Program-made: the position numbers and the translations under genes
Notes under the pieces: generated by a model
Database searches by the model: none
What the model saw: only the letters and a program-made list of their open reading frames with translations
Told to the model about the DNA's origin: nothing
Source of the DNA: CAZYFH01 sp965197395
Lineage (GTDB): Bacteria; Acidobacteriota; Vicinamibacteria; Vicinamibacterales; UBA8438
Length of the DNA: 64,000 bases
Direction: 5' to 3'
Assembly: GCA_965197395.1 (NCBI GenBank)
Contig: CBDANB010000006.1
Span: 620,001 to 684,000 of the forward strand
Part shown: piece after piece, positions 1-6,955 of the stretch
Layout of the letters: each line of letters starts with the position of its first letter
How positions within the stretch are numbered: the first letter of the stretch is position 1

Positions 1-2
1 TC

Positions 3-554
3 GCGCTGGTCGGGCGCTCCAACGTCGGCAAGTCCAGCCTGGTCAACGCGCTCACGCGGAGCCGGATCGCGCGCGTCGGCGCCCGGCCGGGGACGACGCG
101 GCTCGCCAACATCTACGCCGTCCGCCTCCGCGCGACCACCCGGTCGAAGGTGTTGACGCTGACACTGGCGGATCTGCCAGGCTACGGCTTCGCGCGTGGC
201 GGCAACCCGGCGCAGCAGGACTTCGAGCGGTTGACGGCCGCGTTCTTCGAGCAGGCCGCGACCGGCACACCGCGACCGGCCGCCGGTGACGGATTCGAGT
301 TGGCTGGCGTGGTGCTGGTGATCGATGGGCGCCATCCCGGGTTGGCCAACGACGTGGCAGCCTGTGCGTGGATCAGGGACCGCGGCTATCCACTCGTGAC
401 GGTGATCACCAAAGCAGACCGGCTCACCGGCGCCTTGCAGCGGTCCGCGCGCCGCGACCACGAGCAGCACCTGGCCCCACCCGCGCTGCTGACGTCCAGC
501 AAGACCCGGACGGGTATCGACTCGGTCTGGACCGCGATTCGAGGACTGCTATAA
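3..554 (+). CDS. engB: Ribosome biogenesis GTP-binding protein EngB/YsxC (5' partial)
   Basis: This is the C-terminal ~183 residues of a TRAFAC-class GTPase; the start lies before the window. The first visible codons read A-L-V followed by the G1 P-loop GRSNVGKSS. G3 follows as DLPGYGFA, G4 as TKAD, and a G5-like SSKT lies near the end. The PGYGFA variant of G3 is typical of EngB/YihA rather than Era or Der. The family helps assemble the large ribosomal subunit, which fits the L31 gene that follows. The TAA stop lies inside the TATAAT box of the candidate rpmE promoter. Family assignment is secure; only the N-terminus is missing. Confidence 0.93.
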   Translation, partial: ALVGRSNVGKSSLVNALTRSRIARVGARPGTTRLANIYAVRLRATTRSKVLTLTLADLPGYGFARGGNPAQQDFERLTAAFFEQAATGTPRPAAGDGFELAGVVLVIDGRHPGLANDVAACAWIRDRGYPLVTVITKADRLTGALQRSARRDHEQHLAPPALLTSSKTRTGIDSVWTAIRGLL

Positions 555-560
555 TGTGCT
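527..560 (+). promoter_or_regulatory. Extended -10 promoter for rpmE
   Basis: A perfect TATAAT at 550-555 is preceded by TGC, giving an extended -10 (TGn-TATAAT). The -35 region (about 527-532) matches the consensus poorly, as is usual for extended -10 promoters. The box overlaps the engB stop codon and lies 33 bp before the rpmE start, so L31 can be transcribed independently of engB. Read from sequence only. Confidence 0.55.
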
Positions 561-587
561 GTTGAGGTTGCCGTTGAGGGGCATCCT

Positions 588-842
588 ATGAGAGGCGACA
601 TTCATCCGGAGTATCACGACGTCGAGGTACGGTGCGCCTGCGGTGCCACCTGGCGCACGCGGTCGACCAAGCCGGAGTTGCATCTCGAGATCTGCTCGAA
701 CTGCCATCCGTTCTTCACCGGCCGGCAAAAGCTCATCGACACCGAGGGCCGCGTGGAGCGCTTCACGAAGAAGTACGGCAAGGTCACGGTCGCAGGGCGC
801 CGGAAACAGCAGCGCTCTAACCGATCGAAAGCGGCATCCTGA
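588..842 (+). CDS. rpmE: 50S ribosomal protein L31 (zinc-binding type)
   Basis: An 84-residue protein beginning MRGDIHPEYHDVEV. A C-x-C pair near residue 17 and CSNCHPF near residue 37 form the four-cysteine zinc site of C+ type L31, followed by the family signature HPFFTGRQK. It is a component of the large ribosomal subunit at the intersubunit bridge. Length is slightly above the usual ~70 residues because of a basic C-terminal tail. The ATG is preceded by a purine-rich GAGGGG Shine-Dalgarno. Zinc-site L31 proteins are often replaced by a C- paralogue under zinc limitation; none is visible here. Confidence 0.96.
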   Translation: MRGDIHPEYHDVEVRCACGATWRTRSTKPELHLEICSNCHPFFTGRQKLIDTEGRVERFTKKYGKVTVAGRRKQQRSNRSKAAS

Positions 843-894
843 CTTAAACGGGGGCTGCGCCCCCGAACCCCGCCGCGGGCGCTCCGCGGGGACC
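843..894. repeat. Dispersed GC-rich palindromic repeat, copy 1
   Basis: About 50 bp lying between the convergent ends of rpmE and mrfB. It contains two inverted repeats: a perfect stem at 849-865 (CGGGGGC/GCCCCCG arms) and a CCGCGGGCGCTCCGCGG stem. The block is nearly identical, in inverse orientation, to 10853-10903, and a shorter relative occurs at 5008-5036. All copies sit at gene 3' ends, so they may act as bidirectional terminators or REP-like elements. There is no T-tract, so a classic intrinsic terminator is not shown. Confidence 0.6.
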
Positions 895-946
895 CCGAGA
901 GCCCCACTCCGCGCCCGCGAGGCGCGCCGTGCGCGCCTTGGCCGCT

Positions 947-2329
947 CTACACGAGGGTGCCGCGCGTCTGCTGTTCCAGCTTCCGCTCGAGTCGCGAGAG
1001 ACGATGCTCAATGGCCAGCCGGTGGCCGTGCCGTTGCGTCAGGTGGAGCGCCCGTCGAGCGAGTCGCCAGGCCTCGACGGGGTCGTCGGTGCGATGCTCG
1101 TGATGGACGGCGAGGGCCAGCATTGCTTCGCGTCGGCAGCCGGCCGGTGGACACGAGAGGTCGAGAAGCCGGCGCCACGCCAGCGCGGCGTCACGGTAGC
1201 GGCGTTGGCGCCGCCAGCGACGCGCGAGCTGTCGGAGCGCTTCGGCTGACACATTATCGCACGCCCCGCCGTCGTCGCTCGCGGCGCGCTCGTAGCAGGC
1301 CGCCGACTCCGCGGCGCGCCCCGCCCTGTCGAGAATCCGCCCCAGTCCCAGTGCCTGCGCGGCGGTATCGGTCGCGCAGACGCCGTGGTCGACGAGTCGG
1401 CAGGCCAACCCCGTCAAACCGGCGAGCGATCTGAGGTCGAGTCGGTTGTGTTCGAGCACGGGCTCCAGGTGCCGCGCATCGCCGTCTCGAAGATAGGCGA
1501 TGTAGCGGCCAGGGATCTCCGCGCCCGGCACGTCACCCACGCGTCGCACACCGAGGACCGCGCGCTCGAGACCCACCAGCGTGCCGTCATCGCCCGGCCA
1601 CAGCCGCCGCGATGGGTGCAGCAGGTCGAGATGCGGTAGCGTTGCCAGCGGCGAGGACATACGGTGATACGCCCAGCGTGACTCGAGGACCGGCAGATCG
1701 AACGACTTACCGTTGAACGTGACCAGGGCCGGGGCCTCGCCGAGTACGCCGCTGAGCGCAGCAAGGACACGCGGCTCGTCGGCAAATCCGCGGAGTACGT
1801 ACTGCCGCGTGGCAAACGCGCCCGTGTCGAACCAGCCGAGACCCACGACAAACGCAACCGTCGCGGCGCCGCCGCTGAGCCCCGTCGTTTCCAGATCGAG
1901 AAACACGACACGCCCCGCCCGCGGCCCGGGCCCCTGGTCGGGCTGCCCGGCGAGGACGTCGAACGCGGTTCCGCTCAGCGTGGCGTAGCCGCTCATGGCC
2001 CGACGCCCATAACGGACGTCGGCGCCGCAGCACTGTCGCACGACCGTGCAGGGTCCGAGCGGCGACGACGCCTCGCTGGCGCCGCTCGGACTGAGCGGCG
2101 ACGACGCCTCGCTGGCGCCGCTCGGACTGAGCGGCGACGACGCCTCGCTGGCGCCGCTCGGACTGAGCGGCGACGACGCCTCGCTGACACCGGGTAATCG
2201 GGTCAGACGCTCGAACCCGGCGCGGGCCGCCAGACGACTCGCCGCCGGGGGCACCGGGCTGTCGCCGCGTGGCGCGACGCCGTGCCGTAGCGCGTGGCGA
2301 AGCCGATCGAGCGTCAGATGGGCCGTCAT
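947..2329 (-). CDS. mrfB: MrfB/YprB-like DEDD 3'-5' exonuclease with tandem-repeat insert
   Basis: 460 residues. The central domain is an RNase H-like (DEDD) nuclease: DLETTG at residues 145-150 carries the first acidic pair, VTFNGKSFDLPVL the third acid, and HNRLDL the last. A helical, TPR-like C-terminal region follows. The gene lies 40 bp downstream of an MrfA-type helicase. In Bacillus subtilis the MrfA (YprA) helicase and MrfB (YprB) exonuclease act together in repair of mitomycin interstrand crosslinks, so the same role is inferred. Residues ~49-91 are 3.7 copies of a 12-residue repeat (SPSGASEASSPL) absent from the family fold and separating an N-terminal helix from the nuclease. PolB-like 3'-5' exonuclease would be the generic name. 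Confidence 0.8.
   Translation of the reverse strand: MTAHLTLDRLRHALRHGVAPRGDSPVPPAASRLAARAGFERLTRLPGVSEASSPLSPSGASEASSPLSPSGASEASSPLSPSGASEASSPLGPCTVVRQCCGADVRYGRRAMSGYATLSGTAFDVLAGQPDQGPGPRAGRVVFLDLETTGLSGGAATVAFVVGLGWFDTGAFATRQYVLRGFADEPRVLAALSGVLGEAPALVTFNGKSFDLPVLESRWAYHRMSSPLATLPHLDLLHPSRRLWPGDDGTLVGLERAVLGVRRVGDVPGAEIPGRYIAYLRDGDARHLEPVLEHNRLDLRSLAGLTGLACRLVDHGVCATDTAAQALGLGRILDRAGRAAESAACYERAASDDGGACDNVSAEALRQLARRWRRQRRYRDAALAWRRLLDLSCPPAGCRREAMLALAVHHEHRTDDPVEAWRLARRALHLTQRHGHRLAIEHRLSRLERKLEQQTRGTLV
2057..2190. repeat. 36-bp in-frame minisatellite within mrfB
   Basis: Three consecutive 36-bp units (2057-2092, 2093-2128, 2129-2164) appear identical, followed by a 26-bp partial unit to 2190. 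The unit is a multiple of three, so copy-number change would keep the mrfB frame. On the minus strand it encodes a Ser/Pro/Ala-rich, probably disordered linker. Confidence 0.9.
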
Positions 2330-2369
2330 GACCCACGGTGAGACCGGGCCGAGCGCCTGCAGGTAGATG

Positions 2370-4931
2370 TCATCGCTCGGCTGCGGTCAGCGTGTCGTTT
2401 CCATCGGGGCCATCGCGGAGCAGATCATCAAGAATCGCAAGGGCGACGGCCTTCACCTGTGGACCGCTCGCCTCGACGGGCCCGACGCAGGCGGGGCACC
2501 CCGCCTGGCACTCGCACCCTTGGATGAGACGAAGCGTCCGCTCCAGCAGCTCCGTGTGCATCCCGAACAGCGGCTCACTAAAGCCAACTCCTCCCGGGTA
2601 GTTGTCGTAAATGAAGATGCGCGGCGAGTGACCCCCGTCGACCTCACGCGTCGACTCGCCGGCGTGGGCGGAGATCATGTGGGACTCGGACGCACCTCGC
2701 GCCTCGCATCCATGGATGGAGAGCCCGAGGTCCGTCCGCTCGCACATCAGGATCAGCTGCGCGACACTCCGCAGCGCGCGGCCTAGCCCCACGATGCCAT
2801 CTCGCCGCGAGGCGAGTGTAAACGGCAGGCGCGTCAGGACGTGCGCCGGCAGGGTGAGCCAGTAGGCGGTGGTGTGCATCTGCTGCTCTGGAAGGTCCAG
2901 CTCACCCGAGCCGACGTTCTCGTGGGTGTGGAACTTGATCTTCTTGAACCCCACGACGCGGGAGACAACGTGCACTTCGCCGTGGCTGCGCTCGGCGTCC
3001 ACGCCGGAGCCCTGGCTTCGGGCGGCGTCCACGCCGGCGCCGGGGCGTCGGGCGGCGTCCACGCCGGAGCCCTGGCTTCGGGCGGCGTCGGTATCGAACT
3101 CGTCGAGAATCGTCACCTTCGTGTACGTGATCGCGTCGGTGTAGTAGTCGCACTCGACCCGAGTCACAAAGGCCTTGCGGCCATCAAAGTCGAACCGGTC
3201 GACCTGATGCTGTCGTCCTTCGACGATGTAGATGGCCTTCTCGTGCAGCGTCGCGGTGGCGCTCCCGAAATCGACCTCTCCGACGACTGACGTCGCGTTC
3301 GACGTCTCGACCACCACGACGTTGTCGGACGAGATCGATCGGAGACTGATCGCGTCGGCTGGATACGACTCGTGGATCCAATACCACTGGCCGTCGTCGG
3401 CGCCCGCGGCCGACTCGCGGTGGACGAACCCCTCCTCAGCCAGCATGCCGAGCACCGCCTGCGTGTCCGCGCCACCAAACTGCTCGTCCTGCCCGAAGGG
3501 CAGCTCGAACGCCGCGCACTTCAAGTGGTCGAGCAAGATGTGGAGGTTGTCCGGATTGATGAGACCGCGCTCGGGCGACGCGTCGAAGAAGAAGTCCGGG
3601 TGACGAATGACGAACTGATCGACCGGCGCGCTGCTCGCGACCAGGACAGCCGCTGACCGCGCGGACCGGCGACCGGCGCGGCCCGCACGCTGCCACGTGG
3701 AGGCAATCGTGCCGGGATATCCGGCCATGACGCACACATCGAGCGAGCCGATATCAATCCCCAGCTCCAGGGCGTTGGTCGAGACCACCCCGCGCACCCG
3801 CCCCTCGCGGAGCCCCTTTTCGATCGCCCGTCGGCGCAACGGGAGATACCCGCCGCGGTAGCCGCGCACGGCGGCGGCGCCCGGCTCCAGGGTTCGTGCG
3901 TCCTCCTTGAGATAGGTCGTGAGGATCTCCGTTGCCAACCGGCTTTGGGCGAAGACGATGATCTGAAGACCACGGCGAAGGAACTCGGTCGCCAGACGAC
4001 GGGTCTCCGACACATACGAGCGTCGGATGCCCAGCTGCTGGTTGACGACAGGCGGGTTCACCATTACGAACCATTTCTCGCCACGCGGCGCGCCGCTCCG
4101 GTCGACGAGCGCGAACGGCACGCCCGTCAATTGTTCGGCGAGCTCTCGGGGATTGGCAATCGTCGCCGACGAGCAGATGAACGTCGGGGTGGAGCCGTAA
4201 TGGCTGCAGATACGGGCGAGCCGCCGTAGGATGTTCGCCAAATGGCTTCCGAACACCCCACGATAGGCGTGCAGCTCATCGATCACGACGTATCGGAGGT
4301 TCTCGAACAGCTTGGCCCACCGCGGATGATGCGGCAGAACCCCGGAGTGCAGCATGTCGGGATTGCTCAGCACGATGTGCGCGCGACTCCGGATCGCGCG
4401 CCGCGCGTCTTGCGGGGTGTCTCCGTCGTAGGTATAGACCCCGACGGGCACACCCTCACCGCCGAGCCGTGCGGCCAGTGACTCCAGCTCGGCGAGCTGG
4501 TCTTGTGCGAGCGCCTTGGTTGGGAACAGGTAGAGGGCCCGATGCGACGCATCGTCGAGGACGGCGTTCAGGACAGGCACGTTGTAGCAGAGCGTCTTCC
4601 CGGAGGCCGTCGGCGTCACGACGACGACGTGCCGCCCGGCCAGCGCATGGTCGATGGCTTCGGCCTGGTGGATGTAGGGACGCTCGATCCCCCCAGCCGC
4701 AAACGCCGCCCGCACCCGCGCGTCCACCTCTGACCCAAAGTGGCCGTACTCGGCGGGGGTCGCCGGCAGGACACGCGATGCCGCAACGGTCGGGTTCCCG
4801 GCGACGCGGGTGTCACGCGTCGGGTGGGCGCCGGGAGTGATGGTCAGTGCACGAAGGGCCTCGGCCAGGGCGCGGTCCTTGCGGCTGGCATCATCTACGC
4901 GGTCGGGGCTTGCGTTGTTGGCTGTTCCCAT
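2370..4931 (-). CDS. mrfA: MrfA/YprA-like DEAD/DEAH-box helicase with DUF1998 zinc domain
   Basis: 853 residues. Walker A is TPTASGKT (106-113) and the Walker B box DELH (217-220), followed by SSAT motif III. A second RecA lobe carries STNALELGIDIG and QRAGRAGR. The C-terminal DUF1998-type region ends with four clustered cysteines (CECQAGCPAC), the zinc site characteristic of MrfA. It would unwind or translocate on DNA and cooperate with the MrfB-type exonuclease just downstream. A Gly/Ala/Arg-rich 10-residue repeat, three copies, interrupts the C-terminal half near residue 620-650. Start chosen at ATG 4931, the only one ahead of the conserved region. Other DUF1998 helicases are possible but the paired neighbour supports MrfA. 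Confidence 0.85.
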   Translation of the reverse strand: MGTANNASPDRVDDASRKDRALAEALRALTITPGAHPTRDTRVAGNPTVAASRVLPATPAEYGHFGSEVDARVRAAFAAGGIERPYIHQAEAIDHALAGRHVVVVTPTASGKTLCYNVPVLNAVLDDASHRALYLFPTKALAQDQLAELESLAARLGGEGVPVGVYTYDGDTPQDARRAIRSRAHIVLSNPDMLHSGVLPHHPRWAKLFENLRYVVIDELHAYRGVFGSHLANILRRLARICSHYGSTPTFICSSATIANPRELAEQLTGVPFALVDRSGAPRGEKWFVMVNPPVVNQQLGIRRSYVSETRRLATEFLRRGLQIIVFAQSRLATEILTTYLKEDARTLEPGAAAVRGYRGGYLPLRRRAIEKGLREGRVRGVVSTNALELGIDIGSLDVCVMAGYPGTIASTWQRAGRAGRRSARSAAVLVASSAPVDQFVIRHPDFFFDASPERGLINPDNLHILLDHLKCAAFELPFGQDEQFGGADTQAVLGMLAEEGFVHRESAAGADDGQWYWIHESYPADAISLRSISSDNVVVVETSNATSVVGEVDFGSATATLHEKAIYIVEGRQHQVDRFDFDGRKAFVTRVECDYYTDAITYTKVTILDEFDTDAARSQGSGVDAARRPGAGVDAARSQGSGVDAERSHGEVHVVSRVVGFKKIKFHTHENVGSGELDLPEQQMHTTAYWLTLPAHVLTRLPFTLASRRDGIVGLGRALRSVAQLILMCERTDLGLSIHGCEARGASESHMISAHAGESTREVDGGHSPRIFIYDNYPGGVGFSEPLFGMHTELLERTLRLIQGCECQAGCPACVGPVEASGPQVKAVALAILDDLLRDGPDGNDTLTAAER
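3001..3090. repeat. 30-bp in-frame minisatellite within mrfA
   Basis: Three 30-bp units (3001-3030, 3031-3060, 3061-3090); units 1 and 3 are nearly identical and unit 2 diverges at several positions. A partial relative precedes them. Encodes repeats of the pattern AARSQGSGVD on the minus strand. The length is divisible by three, so the mrfA frame is preserved. Confidence 0.85.
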
Positions 4932-5007
4932 CGTCGTGTATGCCGGCGGAGATGGTAACAGGCGAACAAATATCGATCAACAAGCGAATTTAAAACGAAC
5001 TCGAGCG

Positions 5008-5040
5008 GCGGGTTTCGGGGGCGCAGCCCCCCGCTTCGGG
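5008..5040. repeat. Dispersed GC-rich palindrome, short copy
   Basis: A core GGGGGCGCAGCCCCC stem shared with the copies at 843-894 and 10853-10903. It lies between the mrfA start and the MITE-like element. The second stem of the longer copies is absent. Confidence 0.5.
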
Positions 5041-5050
5041 AGGCCGGCTT

Positions 5051-5212
5051 AGTGGCCCTGTTCGCAATTACGGTGGCATTCGGCCGACGATGCATCCCGC
5101 TCCGCGGCGTTGCTCCTCGGTCAAATACTCCCGGTATTCTCTCTCGTCGCGCCTTGCGGAGTGGGCGCCTCGACACCCTCGGTGCGTCACCGTAATTACG
5201 AACAGGACCACT
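5051..5212. mobile_element. MITE-like element with 25-bp terminal inverted repeats
   Basis: The 25-bp arms at 5051-5075 and 5188-5212 are inverted copies differing at only two positions; each carries the AATTACGGTG core. They enclose 112 bp that also pairs weakly with itself and holds no convincing gene. The ~162-bp block sits in the gap between mrfA and the SDR gene. Size, arms and lack of coding capacity fit a MITE or other non-autonomous element. No clear target-site duplication was identified. It could instead be a large regulatory stem-loop. Confidence 0.55.
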
Positions 5213-5254
5213 CAGCACCGCCGGCCAAGGCGCGCACGGCGCGCCTCGCGACCG

Positions 5255-5315
5255 CGGAGCGGGGCACTCGGGGTCCCCGCGCAGCGAGTCGCGGGGGCTT
5301 GGGGCGAAGCCCCAT
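5255..5315. repeat. GC-rich palindromes at the 3' end of the SDR gene
   Basis: Contains inverted repeats including GGGGCTTGGGGCGAAGCCCC directly after the minus-strand SDR stop codon. It is a divergent relative of the dispersed GC-rich repeats. It could act as a terminator, but no T-run is present. Together with 5008-5040 and the MITE-like element it accounts for most of the 384-bp gap at 4932-5315. Confidence 0.4.
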
Positions 5316-6095
5316 CTAAATCAATGACCGGCTCTGGCACCCGTCGACGGTGACGGACGCACCGCTGACCCAGCTCGCGCGCGGCGACGCCAAGAACGCG
5401 ACAACGGCACCGACTTCATCGGCTCGGCCAAAGCGGCCGAACGGCAGCTGTTGACGCACGAACGCCGCCATCGCCTCCGGGTCCTCCTGCTGGCGCTTGT
5501 GCCATGAGCCACCCGGAAAAGAGATAGAGCCTGGGGCGACGCTGTTGACGCGGATGTTGTCCTCGGCGAGCTCCAACGCCATCGATTTCGCCAGGCTGAT
5601 TTCCGCCGCCTTGACCGCGTTGTATGTCATGCGCCCACCTGATTCGCGGCCCCAGATGGAGGCAATTATGAGAATGACACCGCCCCCGCGACGTCGCATG
5701 TGGGGGACGGCCAGGCGGGACGTCCGGATGGCTGGATATAGCGTCTCATCGAGCGCGGCGTGCCACTCCTCGTCCGTGGTCTCGACCACGCCGCCGCCGC
5801 CCGCTCGCCCGACGTTGTTGACGACGATGTCGAGCCCGTCCAGCGCCTCCACCGTCTGCCCCACGACACGCGCCACGTCATCTCCCACGGACAGGTCGGC
5901 GCACACGGCCAGAACCCGCTCGGGGGCTGTCACCGCCTCGCGCAGCTCCGCCGCCGCGTCCTCGAGGCGCGCTTTCCCGCGCGCGCAGATGGCCACCTTG
6001 CACCCCTCGGCGAGGAGCGCGCGAGCACTCGCCAGCCCGAGGCCACGGCTCGAACCCGTAATGAGCGCGACCTTGTCCGTCAGTTGAAGGTCCAC
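5316..6095 (-). CDS. Short-chain dehydrogenase/reductase (FabG-like SDR)
   Basis: 259 residues with a Rossmann fold. The nucleotide-binding motif TGSSRGLG lies at residues 13-20, NNVG (the NNAG equivalent) follows strand 4, and the catalytic YxxxK appears as YNAVK with an upstream Ser in the strand-5 region (IIASIWG). Classical SDRs of this length reduce or oxidise carbonyl/alcohol substrates with NAD(P)H. The substrate cannot be told from sequence, and no pathway neighbours help. The start is GTG at 6095, three bases after the stop of the DUF547 gene, so the two genes are probably co-transcribed. Confidence 0.88.
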   Translation of the reverse strand: MDLQLTDKVALITGSSRGLGLASARALLAEGCKVAICARGKARLEDAAAELREAVTAPERVLAVCADLSVGDDVARVVGQTVEALDGLDIVVNNVGRAGGGGVVETTDEEWHAALDETLYPAIRTSRLAVPHMRRRGGGVILIIASIWGRESGGRMTYNAVKAAEISLAKSMALELAEDNIRVNSVAPGSISFPGGSWHKRQQEDPEAMAAFVRQQLPFGRFGRADEVGAVVAFLASPRASWVSGASVTVDGCQSRSLI

Positions 6096-6098
6096 AGG

Positions 6099-6941
6099 CT
6101 AGGGCCGCCCGCCCGTCAGATCGTTCAGCCGCCAGTCGAAGTCCTGATAGGCAAGCGTGAAGCGGTTGTCGTCGAGAAACGCGCGCTCGCTCGGAAAGAG
6201 CGCGGGCGCGATGACCGCCACGATCGCGCGCTCCAACGGCGTACGGCCGGAGCCCGGCCCGCTGCCGTCGGCGTAGGCGGCGACGAACTCAGCCTCGCGC
6301 CAGCCAAAGATCGGGCTCACTCGCAGCACCGCACCGAGCCGGTCGAGGATGACACCGCGTGGCGTCGTCGCGAACTCTTGCACGACCGCGGCGAGCTGTG
6401 TCTCGAGCAGCGCTGCCGTGAACGCCTCGCTTCGGAGACGGCCGCCGCCGACGGCGCCGCGCCCAAGCGCCAGAAACAGACGCGGATCGTCGAACGACGC
6501 CAGCACCGTTGCCTCGAGGGCGTCGAGCGTGAGCCGGCGACCCGCAACGGCATGCTCGGTGACATCGAACGCCCCCGGAATCTGACGAACACTGACCGCG
6601 GGATAGGCGTCCGACGTGCCGCGGATGGGATAGTGATCGATGACCGTCCGCAAGACGATGGCGTTGTAGCTGTTCAGCCAGAACGCGATCTGCCGCTCGC
6701 GCGACCAGCTGTAGAACCCTGCCTGTCGGTCTGTTCGAGAGAGGAGATAACGGTCGAGAATCGGTCGGTCGAGCTTGAGCGCGGCGTAATAGACGAAACC
6801 GTCACGGACGTATCGGTCGAGCAGCCCGTCAAGCGGCGCGTCCAGCCCGGCCTGAACCCGGCCGCTGGGCACCGCGACCAACACCGCAACGTATGCCGCG
6901 ACCAGGGCGGTCAGCAGCAGGGACCGAGTCGGGGTCCCCAT
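6099..6941 (-). CDS. DUF547 domain-containing secreted protein
   Basis: 280 residues from ATG 6941, chosen because it lies just downstream of the nrdJ stop and begins a hydrophobic export signal (MGTPTRSLLLTALVAAYVAV). The mature part contains the DUF547 core, including FWLNSYNAIVLRTVIDHYPI and a later PRLFLALGRGA segment. DUF547 proteins are widespread, resemble cysteine-peptidase-like folds, and have no established function. An in-frame extension upstream overlaps nrdJ and is not favoured. Periplasmic or surface location is inferred from the signal peptide. Confidence 0.8.
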   Translation of the reverse strand: MGTPTRSLLLTALVAAYVAVLVAVPSGRVQAGLDAPLDGLLDRYVRDGFVYYAALKLDRPILDRYLLSRTDRQAGFYSWSRERQIAFWLNSYNAIVLRTVIDHYPIRGTSDAYPAVSVRQIPGAFDVTEHAVAGRRLTLDALEATVLASFDDPRLFLALGRGAVGGGRLRSEAFTAALLETQLAAVVQEFATTPRGVILDRLGAVLRVSPIFGWREAEFVAAYADGSGPGSGRTPLERAIVAVIAPALFPSERAFLDDNRFTLAYQDFDWRLNDLTGGRP

Positions 6942-6955
6942 CCACGTCGAGAATC

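Noticed and set aside
1993..2366. Repetitive ORFs on both strands across the mrfB minisatellite
   Set aside because: They are other-frame readings of the 36-bp repeat inside mrfB.
5055..5210. Short reading frame inside the MITE-like element
   Set aside because: It has no start context or conserved motif and spans the terminal inverted repeats.
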